Positions 23,500 to 32,682 of a DNA stretch of 64,000 bases are shown here, one piece after another. The stretch covers positions 18,029-82,028 of the forward strand of contig JAZQSX010000063.1 in assembly GCA_045630285.1 (NCBI GenBank). Direction: 5' to 3'. The position numbers and the translations under genes were made by a program. Each line of letters opens with the position of its first letter. Position 1 is the first letter of the stretch. Source of the DNA: RGIG3009 sp045630285. Lineage in GTDB: Bacteria; Bacillota; Clostridia; Oscillospirales; Acutalibacteraceae. The notes below the pieces were generated by a model. It was given only the letters and a program-made list of their open reading frames with translations, was not told the origin of the DNA and did no database searches.

Positions 23500-24363
23500 G
23501 TGGAACAACAGCATATTCAGTGGTTTCCTGGGCATATGACCCGCACCCGACGCCGCATCATCGACCGCCTTCCGTTGGTGGATCTGGTGGCGGAGATTAT
23601 AGATGCCCGTATCCCGATCAGCAGCCGTAACCCCGACCTTGACAGCATCGTGGCGGGTAAGCCCCGGTTGATCGTGCTGAACAAGGTGGATATTGCCGAC
23701 GAAGCGGCAACCAAGGCGTGGTTGGCGTATTTTGCGAAGCAGGGGACACCTGCGATCGCCGTGGACTGCAAAAGCGGTCAGGGCGTCGGGCGTTTTGTGC
23801 CCTTGATCCGTGAGATGCTCAAGGAAAAAATTGCCGTTTGGGAGCAGCGTGGTATGGCGAACCGTGCCATTCGTGTGATGGTTGTCGGCATTCCGAACTG
23901 CGGAAAATCATCGTTTATCAACCGTATGGCACGTGGCGGCAAAGCCAAAGCGGAGGATCGCCCCGGCGTCACCCGTGATCAGCAATGGTTTGTAATCGAT
24001 AGCGGCGCACAGCTTTTGGACACACCCGGCGTGCTGTGGCCGAAGTTTGAGGATCAGACGGTTGCACAGAGGCTGGCGTTTACCGGTGCCATCCGTGACG
24101 AGGTGCTGGACGGTGAGGAGCTGGCGTGTGGACTCTTGGATATTTTGCATCAGCAGTATGAACCGATGCTGCGTACACGGTATAAGCTGACGGGCGATTT
24201 ACCGGAGGATACGTATGAGCTGTTGGAGTTGATCGGGCGGAAGCGTGGGATGCTTATCTCAGGCGGCGAGGTCAACACCGAACGGGCGTCGATTATGCTG
24301 CTGGATGAGTTTCGTGGCGGAAAGCTGGGCAGGATCACGTTGGAGCTGCCGCCGAAGGAATAA
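23500..24363 (+). CDS. rbgA: ribosome biogenesis GTPase YlqF/RbgA
   Basis: Circularly permuted GTPase needed for late 50S assembly. It starts at GTG 23500 after AAAGGAGG: MEQQHIQWFPGHMTRTRR, the typical N-terminus. The permuted order is visible: G4 LNKVDIAD near residue 65, then G1 GIPNCGKSSFINRM near 129 and G3 DTPGVLWP near 173. Length is 287 residues. Location directly after rplS is classic for Firmicutes. Confidence 0.97.
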   Translation: MEQQHIQWFPGHMTRTRRRIIDRLPLVDLVAEIIDARIPISSRNPDLDSIVAGKPRLIVLNKVDIADEAATKAWLAYFAKQGTPAIAVDCKSGQGVGRFVPLIREMLKEKIAVWEQRGMANRAIRVMVVGIPNCGKSSFINRMARGGKAKAEDRPGVTRDQQWFVIDSGAQLLDTPGVLWPKFEDQTVAQRLAFTGAIRDEVLDGEELACGLLDILHQQYEPMLRTRYKLTGDLPEDTYELLELIGRKRGMLISGGEVNTERASIMLLDEFRGGKLGRITLELPPKE

Positions 24364-24380
24364 GAGAAAGGCTGGATCGT

Positions 24381-24929
24381 ATGCAATCGCAGGTAGAAGA
24401 ACAAGCAAAAAAGCATACCGGTGCGTATGAGTGGGCGCAGATCATTTGCGGTGCGCTGATCATCATCACGCTGGTCTATACGTTTCTTGCACGTATGGTA
24501 AACGTGAACGGCCATTCCATGGAGTACACGTTGACGAACGGGGAGCGGTTACTGTTGTCCAGTGCGCCTTACACACCTGAGCACGGGGACATCGTCGTGA
24601 TTCGTCGTGGAGACGAAAAGGAACCGCTGATCAAGCGTGTGATCGGCTTGCCCGGTGACGTGATCCGCATCGATTCGGAGAGCGGCGAGGTATACCGCAA
24701 CGGCAAGGTGCTGGACGAGCCGTATGTGTACGGCAAAACGTCGGCGGAGCAGATGACAAAAGCGGTCAAGGTGCCGGAGGGTATGCTGTTCGTGATGGGC
24801 GATAACCGCTCTCCGGGTGGCTCAATGGATAGCCGTATTTTGGGGTGTGTTTCGCAAAGCGACGTGGTTGGCAAGGCGATATTCCGCATTATGCCCTTCC
24901 AGCGTATGGGAGGACTGTACGATGACTAA
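24381..24929 (+). CDS. lepB: type I signal peptidase
   Basis: Membrane-anchored serine protease that removes signal peptides from secreted proteins. One N-terminal transmembrane helix spans about residues 19-38. The catalytic serine is S46 in NGHSMEYTL and the general-base lysine is K85 in LIKRVIGLPGD. The MGDNRSPGGSMDSR box is present. Length is 182 residues. It overlaps rnhB by 8 bases, giving the frequent rbgA-lepB-rnhB-yraN order. Confidence 0.95.
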   Translation: MQSQVEEQAKKHTGAYEWAQIICGALIIITLVYTFLARMVNVNGHSMEYTLTNGERLLLSSAPYTPEHGDIVVIRRGDEKEPLIKRVIGLPGDVIRIDSESGEVYRNGKVLDEPYVYGKTSAEQMTKAVKVPEGMLFVMGDNRSPGGSMDSRILGCVSQSDVVGKAIFRIMPFQRMGGLYDD

Positions 24930-25521
24930 CGCTGAGTTTGACGAGCTGATCCGTGCGGAGGGCATGCCGCTGCTGTGCGGCGTGGACGAGGCGGGGCGTG
25001 GTCCGTTGGCAGGCCCGGTGTTTGCAGCGGCTGTCATCCTGCGTCCCGACGCCGTGCCGGAGGGGCTGAACGATTCTAAAAAGCTCTCGGAGAAAAAACG
25101 GGAAGCGCTGTTTGATGAGATATGCGAAAAGGCGCTGACGTATTGCATTGCTTCCGCTTCGGTGGAAGAGATCGAAGAGGTCAATATTCTGCAGGCAACG
25201 TATCTTGCTATGAAGCGAGCGGTAGAGGGCTTGTCGGTCACGCCGTCATTGGCGCTCATCGACGGCAACCGTACACCGCCCGGCTTGGTGGTGCCGACCC
25301 GCACCGTTGTCAAGGGTGATGCGTTGTCGGCGTCGATCGGAGCGGCCTCCATTCTGGCAAAGGTTAGCCGTGATCGGCTGATGCTGGAACTGGATCGGCA
25401 GTATCCGCAGTATGCTTTTGCCAAGCACAAGGGATACGGTACGGCGCTGCATTATGAAAAGCTGCGGGAGCACGGCATATCGCCGGTGCACCGTCCCAGC
25501 TTTCTGAAAACGATACACTAG
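24922..25521 (+). CDS. rnhB: ribonuclease HII
   Basis: Cleaves the RNA strand at ribonucleotides embedded in DNA. ATG 24922 is the start; longer readings run into lepB. Catalytic acidic residues are in CGVDEAGRGPLAGPV (D22, E23). LNDSKKLSEKKRE, ALIDGN and the C-terminal SILAKVSRDRLM and HKGYGT motifs complete the family pattern. Length is 199 residues. Confidence 0.96.
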   Translation: MTNAEFDELIRAEGMPLLCGVDEAGRGPLAGPVFAAAVILRPDAVPEGLNDSKKLSEKKREALFDEICEKALTYCIASASVEEIEEVNILQATYLAMKRAVEGLSVTPSLALIDGNRTPPGLVVPTRTVVKGDALSASIGAASILAKVSRDRLMLELDRQYPQYAFAKHKGYGTALHYEKLREHGISPVHRPSFLKTIH

Positions 25522-25533
25522 GAGGCGACTGCG

Positions 25534-25899
25534 GTGGCAGGAGTGTCCAAGGGAGCAGCCGGCGAGGTGCTGGCTGCTCGTTATTTACGGGAACAAGGCT
25601 ATGAATTGCTTGGCGCCAACTATCGGTGCCGTTTTGGCGAGATCGACATAATTGCAGCCAAGGGCACGTATATTGTGTTTGTAGAGGTTAAGAGCCGTGC
25701 AAGCAATTCGTATTATGCTCCCCGTGAAGCGGTGACCGCTGCGAAGCAGCAGCGCATCATTAAAACCGCTTCGCTGTACTTGGCGGAGCATCCTGAAAAG
25801 CGTCAACCTCGGTTTGACGTGATTGAGGTGGTTACCGAGCCTGGCAAACCGATGACTGTGGTGTCGCTGGAGCATTTGGAAAACGCATACGGCTGCTGA
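25534..25899 (+). CDS. YraN family (UPF0102) protein
   Basis: A 121-residue protein starting at GTG 25534 after GGAGGCG. It has GAAGEVLAARYLREQGYELLG and the nuclease-like motif RFGEIDIIAAKGTYIVFVEV followed by K, the endonuclease-type core of the YraN family. These proteins are predicted to act on DNA, sometimes near recombination genes; activity is not established. Position after rnhB is conserved in many bacteria. Confidence 0.92.
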   Translation: MAGVSKGAAGEVLAARYLREQGYELLGANYRCRFGEIDIIAAKGTYIVFVEVKSRASNSYYAPREAVTAAKQQRIIKTASLYLAEHPEKRQPRFDVIEVVTEPGKPMTVVSLEHLENAYGC

Positions 25900-25928
25900 A
25901 CGGAGCAATCTGCGAAGGAGGCACACCT

Positions 25929-26870
25929 ATGCGCTTGTTTGATATGCATTGCGACACGCTGACGGCGTGTTACCGTTCGGGAGAGTCGCTGTGTACGAAT
26001 GAACGGCACGTCGATTTGCGTCGCGGACGGCTGTACGCACCGTGGTGTCAGATCTTTGCGGTGTACGTTCCCGACACGATGCATGGACGGGCGGCTTATC
26101 GTTACGGGTACCGTGTGTTGAACTCTGCCCACGAGCAGGAAAAGCGGTTTCCGCAGCAGTTGTCGCTGATAACCGATCGTCTCAGTCTGGAGACGGCCGT
26201 GCAATCGGGTCGGTGTGCCGGTATTCTTTCTGTGGAGAACGGCGTCGTGCTGGCGGGAAATATTCGGAACGTGGAAGCGCTGGCCGCCCGTGGCGTTCGG
26301 CTGATGACGCTGACGTGGAACGGCGATAATGAACTGGCGCACGGCTGCCTCTCGCCGAACACGGAAGGGCTAACGGCGTTTGGACGGGAAGCGGTGCGGG
26401 AGATGTACCGCGTGGGCATCGTGCCGGACGTTTCGCATTTGAACGAGGCGGGCTTTTGGGATGTGGCGACACTGACCGATCGCCCGTTTGTTGCCAGCCA
26501 CTCGTTGTCCAAAACGGTGTGCGATCACCCCCGAAACCTCACGGATGCACAATTCAAGGAGGTCTGCCGTCGGGGAGGTTTGGTCGGTCTTTGCCTATGC
26601 GCAGAGCATTTGGGGGCGGCTGACTTCGAGACGGTGTACCGTCACGTGTCTCGTTGGTTATCGCTGGACGGTGCTTCTGCTATCGCCTTGGGAGGCGACC
26701 TGGACGGCACGCCGCTTCCTAAAGGGTGGGGCGGTATAGCGCTCTACGAGCGGTTGGCGGAATATTTTATGAAAAAAGGACTTTCAGAAGCGCTTTTGGA
26801 TGCGATTTTTTTCAAAAACGCTTTTGATTTTTTCTCTGCCACTTTACAAGAATGTGAAGATGCAGTATAA
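25929..26870 (+). CDS. M19 family membrane dipeptidase-like protein
   Basis: Zinc dipeptidase family (renal dipeptidase type). The metal-binding N-terminus MRLFDMHCDTLTACY is present, then GILSVENGV (bridging Glu), LMTLTWNGDNELAHG, VPDVSHLNEAGFWDV and FVASHSLSKTVCDHPRN, where SH supplies later ligands. The C-terminal IALGGDLDGT motif follows. At 313 residues the gene is full length and no signal peptide is visible, so it is likely cytoplasmic. Its 3' end contains the thrC promoter. It could degrade D-containing or cell wall dipeptides. Confidence 0.9.
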   Translation: MRLFDMHCDTLTACYRSGESLCTNERHVDLRRGRLYAPWCQIFAVYVPDTMHGRAAYRYGYRVLNSAHEQEKRFPQQLSLITDRLSLETAVQSGRCAGILSVENGVVLAGNIRNVEALAARGVRLMTLTWNGDNELAHGCLSPNTEGLTAFGREAVREMYRVGIVPDVSHLNEAGFWDVATLTDRPFVASHSLSKTVCDHPRNLTDAQFKEVCRRGGLVGLCLCAEHLGAADFETVYRHVSRWLSLDGASAIALGGDLDGTPLPKGWGGIALYERLAEYFMKKGLSEALLDAIFFKNAFDFFSATLQECEDAV

Positions 26871-26871
26871 T
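26843..26871 (+). promoter_or_regulatory. sigma-A promoter for thrC inside the 3' end of the M19 gene
   Basis: TTTACA at 26843-26848, a 17-base spacer and a perfect TATAAT at 26866-26871. The -10 overlaps the stop codon of the dipeptidase gene. Confidence 0.7.
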
Positions 26872-26920
26872 GTATACTGAAGTGATATGGGAATTTCAAA
26901 GCAAGGCGAGGTCGGATAAA

Positions 26921-28411
26921 ATGATGTATACCAGTACACGTGACAGTGCCGTTCGTGCTACGGCGGCGCAAGCAATCACGCAAGGCATTTCCAACGAGGG
27001 CGGTCTGTTTGTACCGGAGCAATTGCCGTCGTTTTCTGCGGACGACGTGATGGCCATGGTGTCACAAAGCTATATTGAACGTGCGGTAACCGTGTTATCA
27101 CGGTTCCTTTCGGATTTTTCCGAGGCGGAGGTGCGGGACTGTGCCGAGGCTGCCTATGGCAGTGGCCGTTTCCTGGCGCCGGAGGTCGCACCGATCCATA
27201 CGTTGAACGATGATGTGCATATGTTGGAGCTGTGGCACGGCCCAACCTGTGCTTTCAAGGATATGGCACTGCAGATCCTGCCGCATCTGATGCGTGTTTC
27301 GGCGCAAAAGACGTCGGACGGCAAAGAGATCGTTATTTTGGTGGCAACCTCCGGCGATACCGGTAAAGCGGCGCTGGAGGGCTTCCGTGATGCACCGCAC
27401 ACCCGCATTCTGGTGTTTTATCCCGAAAACGGTGTCAGCCCGATGCAGAAGCTGCAGATGACCACGCAACAGGGAAATAACGTTGGTGTGTGCGCCATTC
27501 GTGGCAATTTTGACGATGCACAGAGCGGTGTCAAAGCGATCTTTACCGACCCGACCATGCGGGACAAGCTGGCACAGCGGGGGATGATGTTCTCCTCGGC
27601 CAACTCGATCAACTGGGGACGCCTGGTGCCGCAGATCGTGTACTATTTCTCGGCGTATTGCGATCTGATCGCCAAGGGCGCTATCGCTATGGGCGATAAG
27701 GTCAACGTGGCAGTTCCGACCGGCAATTTCGGCAACATTCTGGCGGCGTATTACGCCCGTGAAATGGGCCTGCCGATCGCACGGCTGATCTGCGCTTCCA
27801 ACTGCAACAACGTACTGACAGATTTCATCTGCACCGGTACCTACGACCGTCGCCGTGATTTTCATACGACGGTATCGCCCTCAATGGATATTCTGATCTC
27901 CTCGAACCTGGAGCGTCTGCTGTACCATTTGTCGGGCTGTGATACGGCACTGGTTGCCGATTTGATGAGCCGGCTGCAAAAAGAAGGCCGCTATACCGTG
28001 CCTGCTGAGTTGCGGGATAAGGTGTGCGAGCTGTTTGCGGCGGGCTGGTGTGACGATGAGCGTACGATGGTAACGATCCGTGATACGTTTACTGAGCAGA
28101 AGTACCTGTGCGATACCCACACGGCGGTTGCCGTGGCGGTGTGCGAGGATTACCGCCGTGAAACGGGGGATATGACGCCGCTGATCGTGGCTTCCACTGC
28201 TGATCCGTATAAGTTTTCTGCCAGCGTTTTGCAGGCCTTTGGTGCACAGCAGGCGGATGAGGATGAGTTTGACAAGGTGGAGCGTCTGCACGCACTGACC
28301 GGTGCGGCGATCCCGCCGTCACTGTCGGCGCTGAAGGGGCAGAAGCCTCGTTTCACACAGGTGTGCAGCCGTGAAACGATGGAGGAGACCGTTTGCGCAA
28401 TGTTGAAATAA
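26921..28411 (+). CDS. thrC: threonine synthase
   Basis: PLP enzyme that converts O-phosphohomoserine to threonine. ATG 26921 (or 26924) follows GCGAGG; the long upstream reading is rejected because it includes the promoter -10. The N-terminus is YTSTRDSAVRATAAQAI with QGISNEGGLFVPEQLP. The PLP lysine lies in HGPTCAFKDMALQ, and LVATSGDTGKAALEGF, NSINWGRLVPQIVYY and VPTGNFGNILAAYYA follow. At 496 residues it is of the longer fold-type II class. It complements the asd-dap genes in aspartate-family biosynthesis. Confidence 0.96.
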   Translation: MMYTSTRDSAVRATAAQAITQGISNEGGLFVPEQLPSFSADDVMAMVSQSYIERAVTVLSRFLSDFSEAEVRDCAEAAYGSGRFLAPEVAPIHTLNDDVHMLELWHGPTCAFKDMALQILPHLMRVSAQKTSDGKEIVILVATSGDTGKAALEGFRDAPHTRILVFYPENGVSPMQKLQMTTQQGNNVGVCAIRGNFDDAQSGVKAIFTDPTMRDKLAQRGMMFSSANSINWGRLVPQIVYYFSAYCDLIAKGAIAMGDKVNVAVPTGNFGNILAAYYAREMGLPIARLICASNCNNVLTDFICTGTYDRRRDFHTTVSPSMDILISSNLERLLYHLSGCDTALVADLMSRLQKEGRYTVPAELRDKVCELFAAGWCDDERTMVTIRDTFTEQKYLCDTHTAVAVAVCEDYRRETGDMTPLIVASTADPYKFSASVLQAFGAQQADEDEFDKVERLHALTGAAIPPSLSALKGQKPRFTQVCSRETMEETVCAMLK

Positions 28412-28426
28412 AGCGGAGGTGACGGT

Positions 28427-29119
28427 GTGGCGCTGTTCGCATTGTCCGATCTTCATTTGTCGCTGGCCGCCGATAAGTCGATGACGGTGTTCCGTGGTTG
28501 GGATGACTATGTGGAACGAGTGGAGAAAAACTGGCGCGCCTTGGTTGGACCTGAGGATACGGTGGTCATCGCCGGTGATGTTTCCTGGGCTATGGCGTTG
28601 GAGGATACCCTGGCTGACTTCACGTTTTTGCAGTCGCTGCCGGGACGCAAATTGTTGTTCAAGGGCAACCACGATTACTGGTGGTGTACCCGCCGCAAAA
28701 TGGACACGTTTTTGCAGGAAAACGGTTTAGATTCGCTGACGATCGTGCATAATGATGCCGTGGTGGTGGAGGATCGCTTCGCTGTGTGCGGTACCCGTGG
28801 CTGGTTTTACGACGAGTCGGAGCCTGATAACGGAAAGATCTTACGCCGTGAGGCTGCTCGGTTGAAGACGTCGCTGGATGCAGCGCTGCAAACGGGATTG
28901 GAGCCGATCGTGTTTTTGCATTATCCGCCGCTGTTTGAAGGGCGGGAGTGCGAAGAACTACTCGGCGTGTTACGGGACACACCAGTCCGCCGGTGTTATT
29001 ACGGGCACCTGCACGGTGCCGGAATTCGGGGTGCATTTCAAGGGGAGCACCAGGGGATTCAATTCAAATTGACCTCCTGCGATGCACTTTCCTTTTGCCC
29101 GTTGCTGATTCCGGGCTAA
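28427..29119 (+). CDS. calcineurin-like metallophosphoesterase
   Basis: A 230-residue protein from GTG 28427 after GCGGAGG. The dimetal phosphoesterase motifs are ALSDLHLS (residues 5-12), VVIAGDVSWAMALE, FKGNHDYWW, and later FLHYPPLF and YYGHLHG. These give a complete metallophosphoesterase active site. The GNHDYWW subgroup is widespread in Clostridia without a known substrate. It follows thrC closely and may be co-transcribed. Confidence 0.92.
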   Translation: MALFALSDLHLSLAADKSMTVFRGWDDYVERVEKNWRALVGPEDTVVIAGDVSWAMALEDTLADFTFLQSLPGRKLLFKGNHDYWWCTRRKMDTFLQENGLDSLTIVHNDAVVVEDRFAVCGTRGWFYDESEPDNGKILRREAARLKTSLDAALQTGLEPIVFLHYPPLFEGRECEELLGVLRDTPVRRCYYGHLHGAGIRGAFQGEHQGIQFKLTSCDALSFCPLLIPG

Positions 29120-29156
29120 AAACTTGCTAAAACCGCATAAAATGCGAAAAATTTAG

Positions 29157-29185
29157 TGGAAATTTTCGGTAGAATGTGGTACAAT
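29157..29185 (+). promoter_or_regulatory. candidate extended -10 promoter for tig
   Basis: TGGAAA at 29157-29162, a 17-base spacer and TACAAT at 29180-29185 preceded by TGG (extended -10). The -35 is weak. A second TACAAT occurs at 29201-29206. Confidence 0.5.
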
Positions 29186-29217
29186 AACTTGTATTTATAA
29201 TACAATAACTTTGTATT
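29180..29217 (+). repeat. tandem near-identical palindromes overlapping the tig promoter
   Basis: TACAATAACTTGTATT (29180-29195) and TACAATAACTTTGTATT (29201-29217) are near-perfect direct repeats. Each is itself an inverted repeat: TACAA/TTGTA around TAAC, and AATACAA/TTGTATT around TAACT (29199-29217). The first overlaps the -10 and start region, as an operator would. Confidence 0.55.
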
Positions 29218-29249
29218 CAAGGATTTACAAATCATAGGAGGCAACAATC

Positions 29250-30560
29250 ATGGCACTGAAGCAAGCAAACAAAGTAGAAACCAACCGCGTGGAGCTCGAG
29301 ATCGAGGTCGGCGCCGAAGCATTTGAGGCGGCTGTCCAGGCGGCATATCGCAAGAACGTCGGCAAGATCAACGTTCCCGGTTTCCGCAAGGGTAAGGCAC
29401 CCCGTGCGATCGTCGAGAAGATCTATGGCACCGGTGTGTTCTATGAGGATGCGATCAACGATCTGTATCCCACGGCACTGGACGAGGCGATCACCGAGTC
29501 CGGCTATGAGTATGTCGAGGATAAGGTCGATCTGGATGTTGTTTCCGTTGGCGCTGAGGGCTTGTGCTTCAAAGCGGTTATCACCGTGAAGCCGGAGATC
29601 GAAGTGACCGAGTACAAAGGCCTGAAGGCGAAGAAAAAGGCTGTTTCCGTTAAGGAAGACGAGATCAAGGCTGAACTCGCAAAGCTGCAGGATCGCAACT
29701 CCCGTCTGGTGACGGTGGAGGATCGTGCTGCGGCAGAGGGCGATACCGTTGTGTTTGATTTCGACGGCTATGTGGATGACGTGGCGTTCGAGGGCGGCAA
29801 GGCGGAGAATCATTCGCTGGTGCTCGGCTCCGGTCAGTTTATCCCGGGCTTCGAGGATCAGATCGTCGGCAAGAAGCCCGAAGAGGCTTTCGATGTGAAC
29901 GTTACCTTCCCCGAGGAGTATCACGCAACGGAGCTGGCCGGCAAACCCGCTGTCTTCAAGTGCGTGCTGCACGAGATCAAGACCAAGGAAATGCCCGAGC
30001 TGAACGACGATTTTGCCAAGGATTGCAGTGAGTTTGATACGCTGGATGAACTGAAGGCGGACATCAAAGCGAAGCTGAAGCAGCAGAAAGAGCGTGCCGC
30101 TGATGAAGCGTTCGAGACCGAATTGATGGAGCAGCTGTGCGCCAACGTGCAGGGCGAGATCCCGAATGCGATGTATGAGAATCGCATCAATGAGAGCGTT
30201 CAGGACTTCGGTTACCGTCTGCAGATGCAGGGCCTCGATCTTGAAACCTACATGAAATATACCGGCATGGATATGGAAAGCTTCCGTGGCGGCTTCCGTG
30301 AGCAGGCAGAGCGTTCCGTGAAGGTGCGCCTGGCGCTGGAGAAGATCGCAGCACTGGAAAACCTGGCTCCGTCTGATGAGGATGTCGAGGCTGAGTTCAA
30401 GAAGTATGCTGATCAGTATTCCATGGAGATCGAGAAGATCAAGTCGCTGATTCCGGATGCCAGCATCCGTGGCGATCTGGCGGTATCCAAGGCAATGGAT
30501 CTGGTGAAGGCGAACGCTGTTGCCCCCACTAAGGCGGCAAAGGCGAAGAAAGAGGATTAA
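29250..30560 (+). CDS. tig: trigger factor
   Basis: Ribosome-associated chaperone and prolyl isomerase that binds nascent chains at the exit tunnel. The N-terminal ribosome-binding domain has the signature NVPGFRKGKAPR-type INVPGFRKGKAP near residue 45. The FKBP-type PPIase domain (about 150-245) has DTVVFDFDGYVDDVAFEGG and PGFEDQIVG. The long helical C-terminal domain follows to residue 436. It precedes clpP, clpX and lon, the usual bacterial proteostasis cluster. Confidence 0.97.
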   Translation: MALKQANKVETNRVELEIEVGAEAFEAAVQAAYRKNVGKINVPGFRKGKAPRAIVEKIYGTGVFYEDAINDLYPTALDEAITESGYEYVEDKVDLDVVSVGAEGLCFKAVITVKPEIEVTEYKGLKAKKKAVSVKEDEIKAELAKLQDRNSRLVTVEDRAAAEGDTVVFDFDGYVDDVAFEGGKAENHSLVLGSGQFIPGFEDQIVGKKPEEAFDVNVTFPEEYHATELAGKPAVFKCVLHEIKTKEMPELNDDFAKDCSEFDTLDELKADIKAKLKQQKERAADEAFETELMEQLCANVQGEIPNAMYENRINESVQDFGYRLQMQGLDLETYMKYTGMDMESFRGGFREQAERSVKVRLALEKIAALENLAPSDEDVEAEFKKYADQYSMEIEKIKSLIPDASIRGDLAVSKAMDLVKANAVAPTKAAKAKKED

Positions 30561-30618
30561 TTCGTCTCATCCTGTCCCATATTAAAAAGCGAGCTATTAC
30601 CGAGAAAGGATGAGTGCT

Positions 30619-31206
30619 ATGAGCAGTTTAGTACCGTATGTAGTGGAGCAGACCAGCCGCGGCGAACGCAGCTATGATATTTTTTCCCGTCTGCTGAACG
30701 ACCGTATCATTATGCTGTCGGATGAGGTCAACGATGCAACAGCCTCGTTGGTGGTGGCACAGCTTCTGTATTTGGAGGGACAGGATCCCGATAAGGATAT
30801 TCACTTGTATATCAACTCTCCGGGCGGTTCGATCTCGGCGGGTATGGCGATCTACGATACCATGCAGTTTATCAAGTGCGACGTTTCCACCATTTGCATC
30901 GGTATGGCGGCAAGCATGGGTTCCTTCCTGCTGGCGGCAGGCGCCAAGGGTAAGCGCTTGGCACTGCCCAACAGTGAGATTATGATCCATCAGCCGCTCG
31001 GCGGCGCCAAGGGCCAGGCGAGCGACATCAAGATTCAGGCGGAGCATATCCTGTTTATCCGCAACCGGATGAACACCCTTCTTTCGCAGATGACGGGTCA
31101 GCCGCTGAAGACCATTGAAAAAGATACCGATCGTGATAACTGGATGACGGCCGAGGATGCTGTGAAGTACGGCTTAATCGACAAGGTGATTGAAAAGCGT
31201 GCCTGA
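30619..31206 (+). CDS. clpP: ATP-dependent Clp protease proteolytic subunit
   Basis: Serine protease that forms the tetradecameric barrel working with ClpX or ClpC. ATG 30619 is preferred over 30610 because of spacing from AAAGG. The catalytic triad is S99 (GMAASMGSF), H124 (MIHQPLGG) and D173 (TDRDNW). The conserved N-terminal YDIFSRLLNDRIIML is present. Length is 195 residues. clpX follows after 38 bases. Confidence 0.97.
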   Translation: MSSLVPYVVEQTSRGERSYDIFSRLLNDRIIMLSDEVNDATASLVVAQLLYLEGQDPDKDIHLYINSPGGSISAGMAIYDTMQFIKCDVSTICIGMAASMGSFLLAAGAKGKRLALPNSEIMIHQPLGGAKGQASDIKIQAEHILFIRNRMNTLLSQMTGQPLKTIEKDTDRDNWMTAEDAVKYGLIDKVIEKRA

Positions 31207-31244
31207 TTGAAGTCATCATTTTAACCACAGAGAGGATATGACAC

Positions 31245-32549
31245 ATGTCGAAGAGTGAAGAAACCCGTTCGATTAGCTGTTCCTTTTGCGGTAAAGCGCA
31301 GGATGAGGTGTACCGCCTAATTGCGGGCCCCGGCGTGTATATCTGTAACGAATGCATTGAGTTGTGCATGGATATTTTGGAGGAGGGCGCTCATTTCTCG
31401 AGCAAGCGTGCGTTGAATAACGACGCCTCCTTTACCTTGCCGACCCCTAAAGAGATCAAAAAGTCTTTGGACGAGTATGTGATCGGGCAAAACGAGGCGA
31501 AGGTTGCCCTGTCGGTGGCGGTATACAACCACTACAAGCGTATTTTTATGCAGAAAGACAGCGACGTCGAAATCGGCAAGAGCAACGTGCTGTTGCTTGG
31601 TCCCACCGGTGTGGGCAAGACGGCGTTGGCTCAGACGCTGGCAAAGACGCTGAACGTGCCGTTCGCCATTGCGGATGCTACCACGCTGACTGAGGCCGGT
31701 TACGTGGGTGAGGACGTGGAAAATATTCTGCTTCGTCTGATTCAGGCAGCAGAAGGCAACGTAGAGCGTGCCGAGCGTGGTATTATCTACGTCGATGAAA
31801 TTGATAAAGTGGCCCGCCGCAGCGAGAATCCCTCGATCACACGGGATGTCAGCGGCGAGGGCGTGCAGCAGGCGCTGCTGAAGATCCTGGAGGGGACGGT
31901 TGCGAACGTTCCTCCGAATGGTGGTCGGAAGCATCCTCAGCAGGAGTTTATCCAGATCGACACCAGCAATATTCTCTTCATTCTCGGCGGTGCGTTTGAC
32001 GGCATTGAGAAGATCGTGGAGAAGCGTGTGTCGTCCGGTGCAATGGGCTTCGGCAACGAAGTTAAGTCCAAAAAGGATCTGGATCAAGGCGAGATGTATC
32101 GCCAGGTCGTGCCGCAGGATCTGATCAAATACGGCTTGATCCCCGAGCTGGTTGGCCGTATGCCGGTTATCACGGCGTTACAGCCGCTGGATGTGGATGC
32201 CCTCATTCAGATTCTCAGCAAACCTCGCAATGCGTTAGTGAAGCAGTATGCCAGCTTGCTGAACATGGACGGCGTGGAGCTTGTGTTCGAAGAAGAAGCG
32301 TTGAAGGCGATCGCCGAGGAAACGCTCAAGCGGAACACGGGTGCACGTGGTTTGCGCTCGGTTATGGAGGAGCTGCTGACCGAATTGATGTTTGCTTTGC
32401 CTACCGACTACACCGTGGAGAAGGTTACCATTACGCGCGACTGCGTAGAGAACGGTGCTTTGCCGGAAATGGTGAAAAACCCGGAGAAGAAGCCCCACCG
32501 CATCCAAACGCCCGGCAAAAAAGCGCCTCGGCGTAAGGTGACGGCCTAA
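31245..32549 (+). CDS. clpX: ATP-dependent Clp protease ATP-binding subunit ClpX
   Basis: AAA+ unfoldase that feeds substrates to ClpP. The N-terminal zinc-binding domain has CSFCGKAQDEV and CNECIELC (four Cys). Walker A is GPTGVGKTALAQTLA, Walker B is IIYVDEIDKVARR, and the pore and sensor regions follow (PELVGRMPV). The IGF-type ClpP-binding loop appears as LGGAFDGIE-adjacent sequence. Length is 434 residues. Directly downstream of clpP. Confidence 0.97.
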   Translation: MSKSEETRSISCSFCGKAQDEVYRLIAGPGVYICNECIELCMDILEEGAHFSSKRALNNDASFTLPTPKEIKKSLDEYVIGQNEAKVALSVAVYNHYKRIFMQKDSDVEIGKSNVLLLGPTGVGKTALAQTLAKTLNVPFAIADATTLTEAGYVGEDVENILLRLIQAAEGNVERAERGIIYVDEIDKVARRSENPSITRDVSGEGVQQALLKILEGTVANVPPNGGRKHPQQEFIQIDTSNILFILGGAFDGIEKIVEKRVSSGAMGFGNEVKSKKDLDQGEMYRQVVPQDLIKYGLIPELVGRMPVITALQPLDVDALIQILSKPRNALVKQYASLLNMDGVELVFEEEALKAIAEETLKRNTGARGLRSVMEELLTELMFALPTDYTVEKVTITRDCVENGALPEMVKNPEKKPHRIQTPGKKAPRRKVTA

Positions 32550-32559
32550 CAATGTGATG

Positions 32560-32606
32560 AAAAGGTCAGCAGTCGACCGCAGGAATGCGCCCGGTTGCTG
32601 ACTTTT
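32560..32606 (+). terminator. possible terminator or attenuator between clpX and lon
   Basis: AAAAGGTCAGCA (32560-32571) can pair with TGCTGACTTTT (32596-32606) with one bulge or G-U, enclosing a GC-rich loop. Only four T residues follow, so it is weak and may be partial. Confidence 0.45.
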
Positions 32607-32682
32607 CCTGCATTACAACAGTTGTGATATACAGCGTGCTTTTATCGTTCAGCGGTGCTGAAAAACACAGGAGTGAACACAG

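Noticed and set aside
29120..32682. CIRCE or CtsR operators near tig, clpP, clpX or lon
   Set aside because: No TTAGCACTC-N9-GAGTGCTAA inverted repeat and no tandem GGTCAAA heptads were found in the upstream regions.
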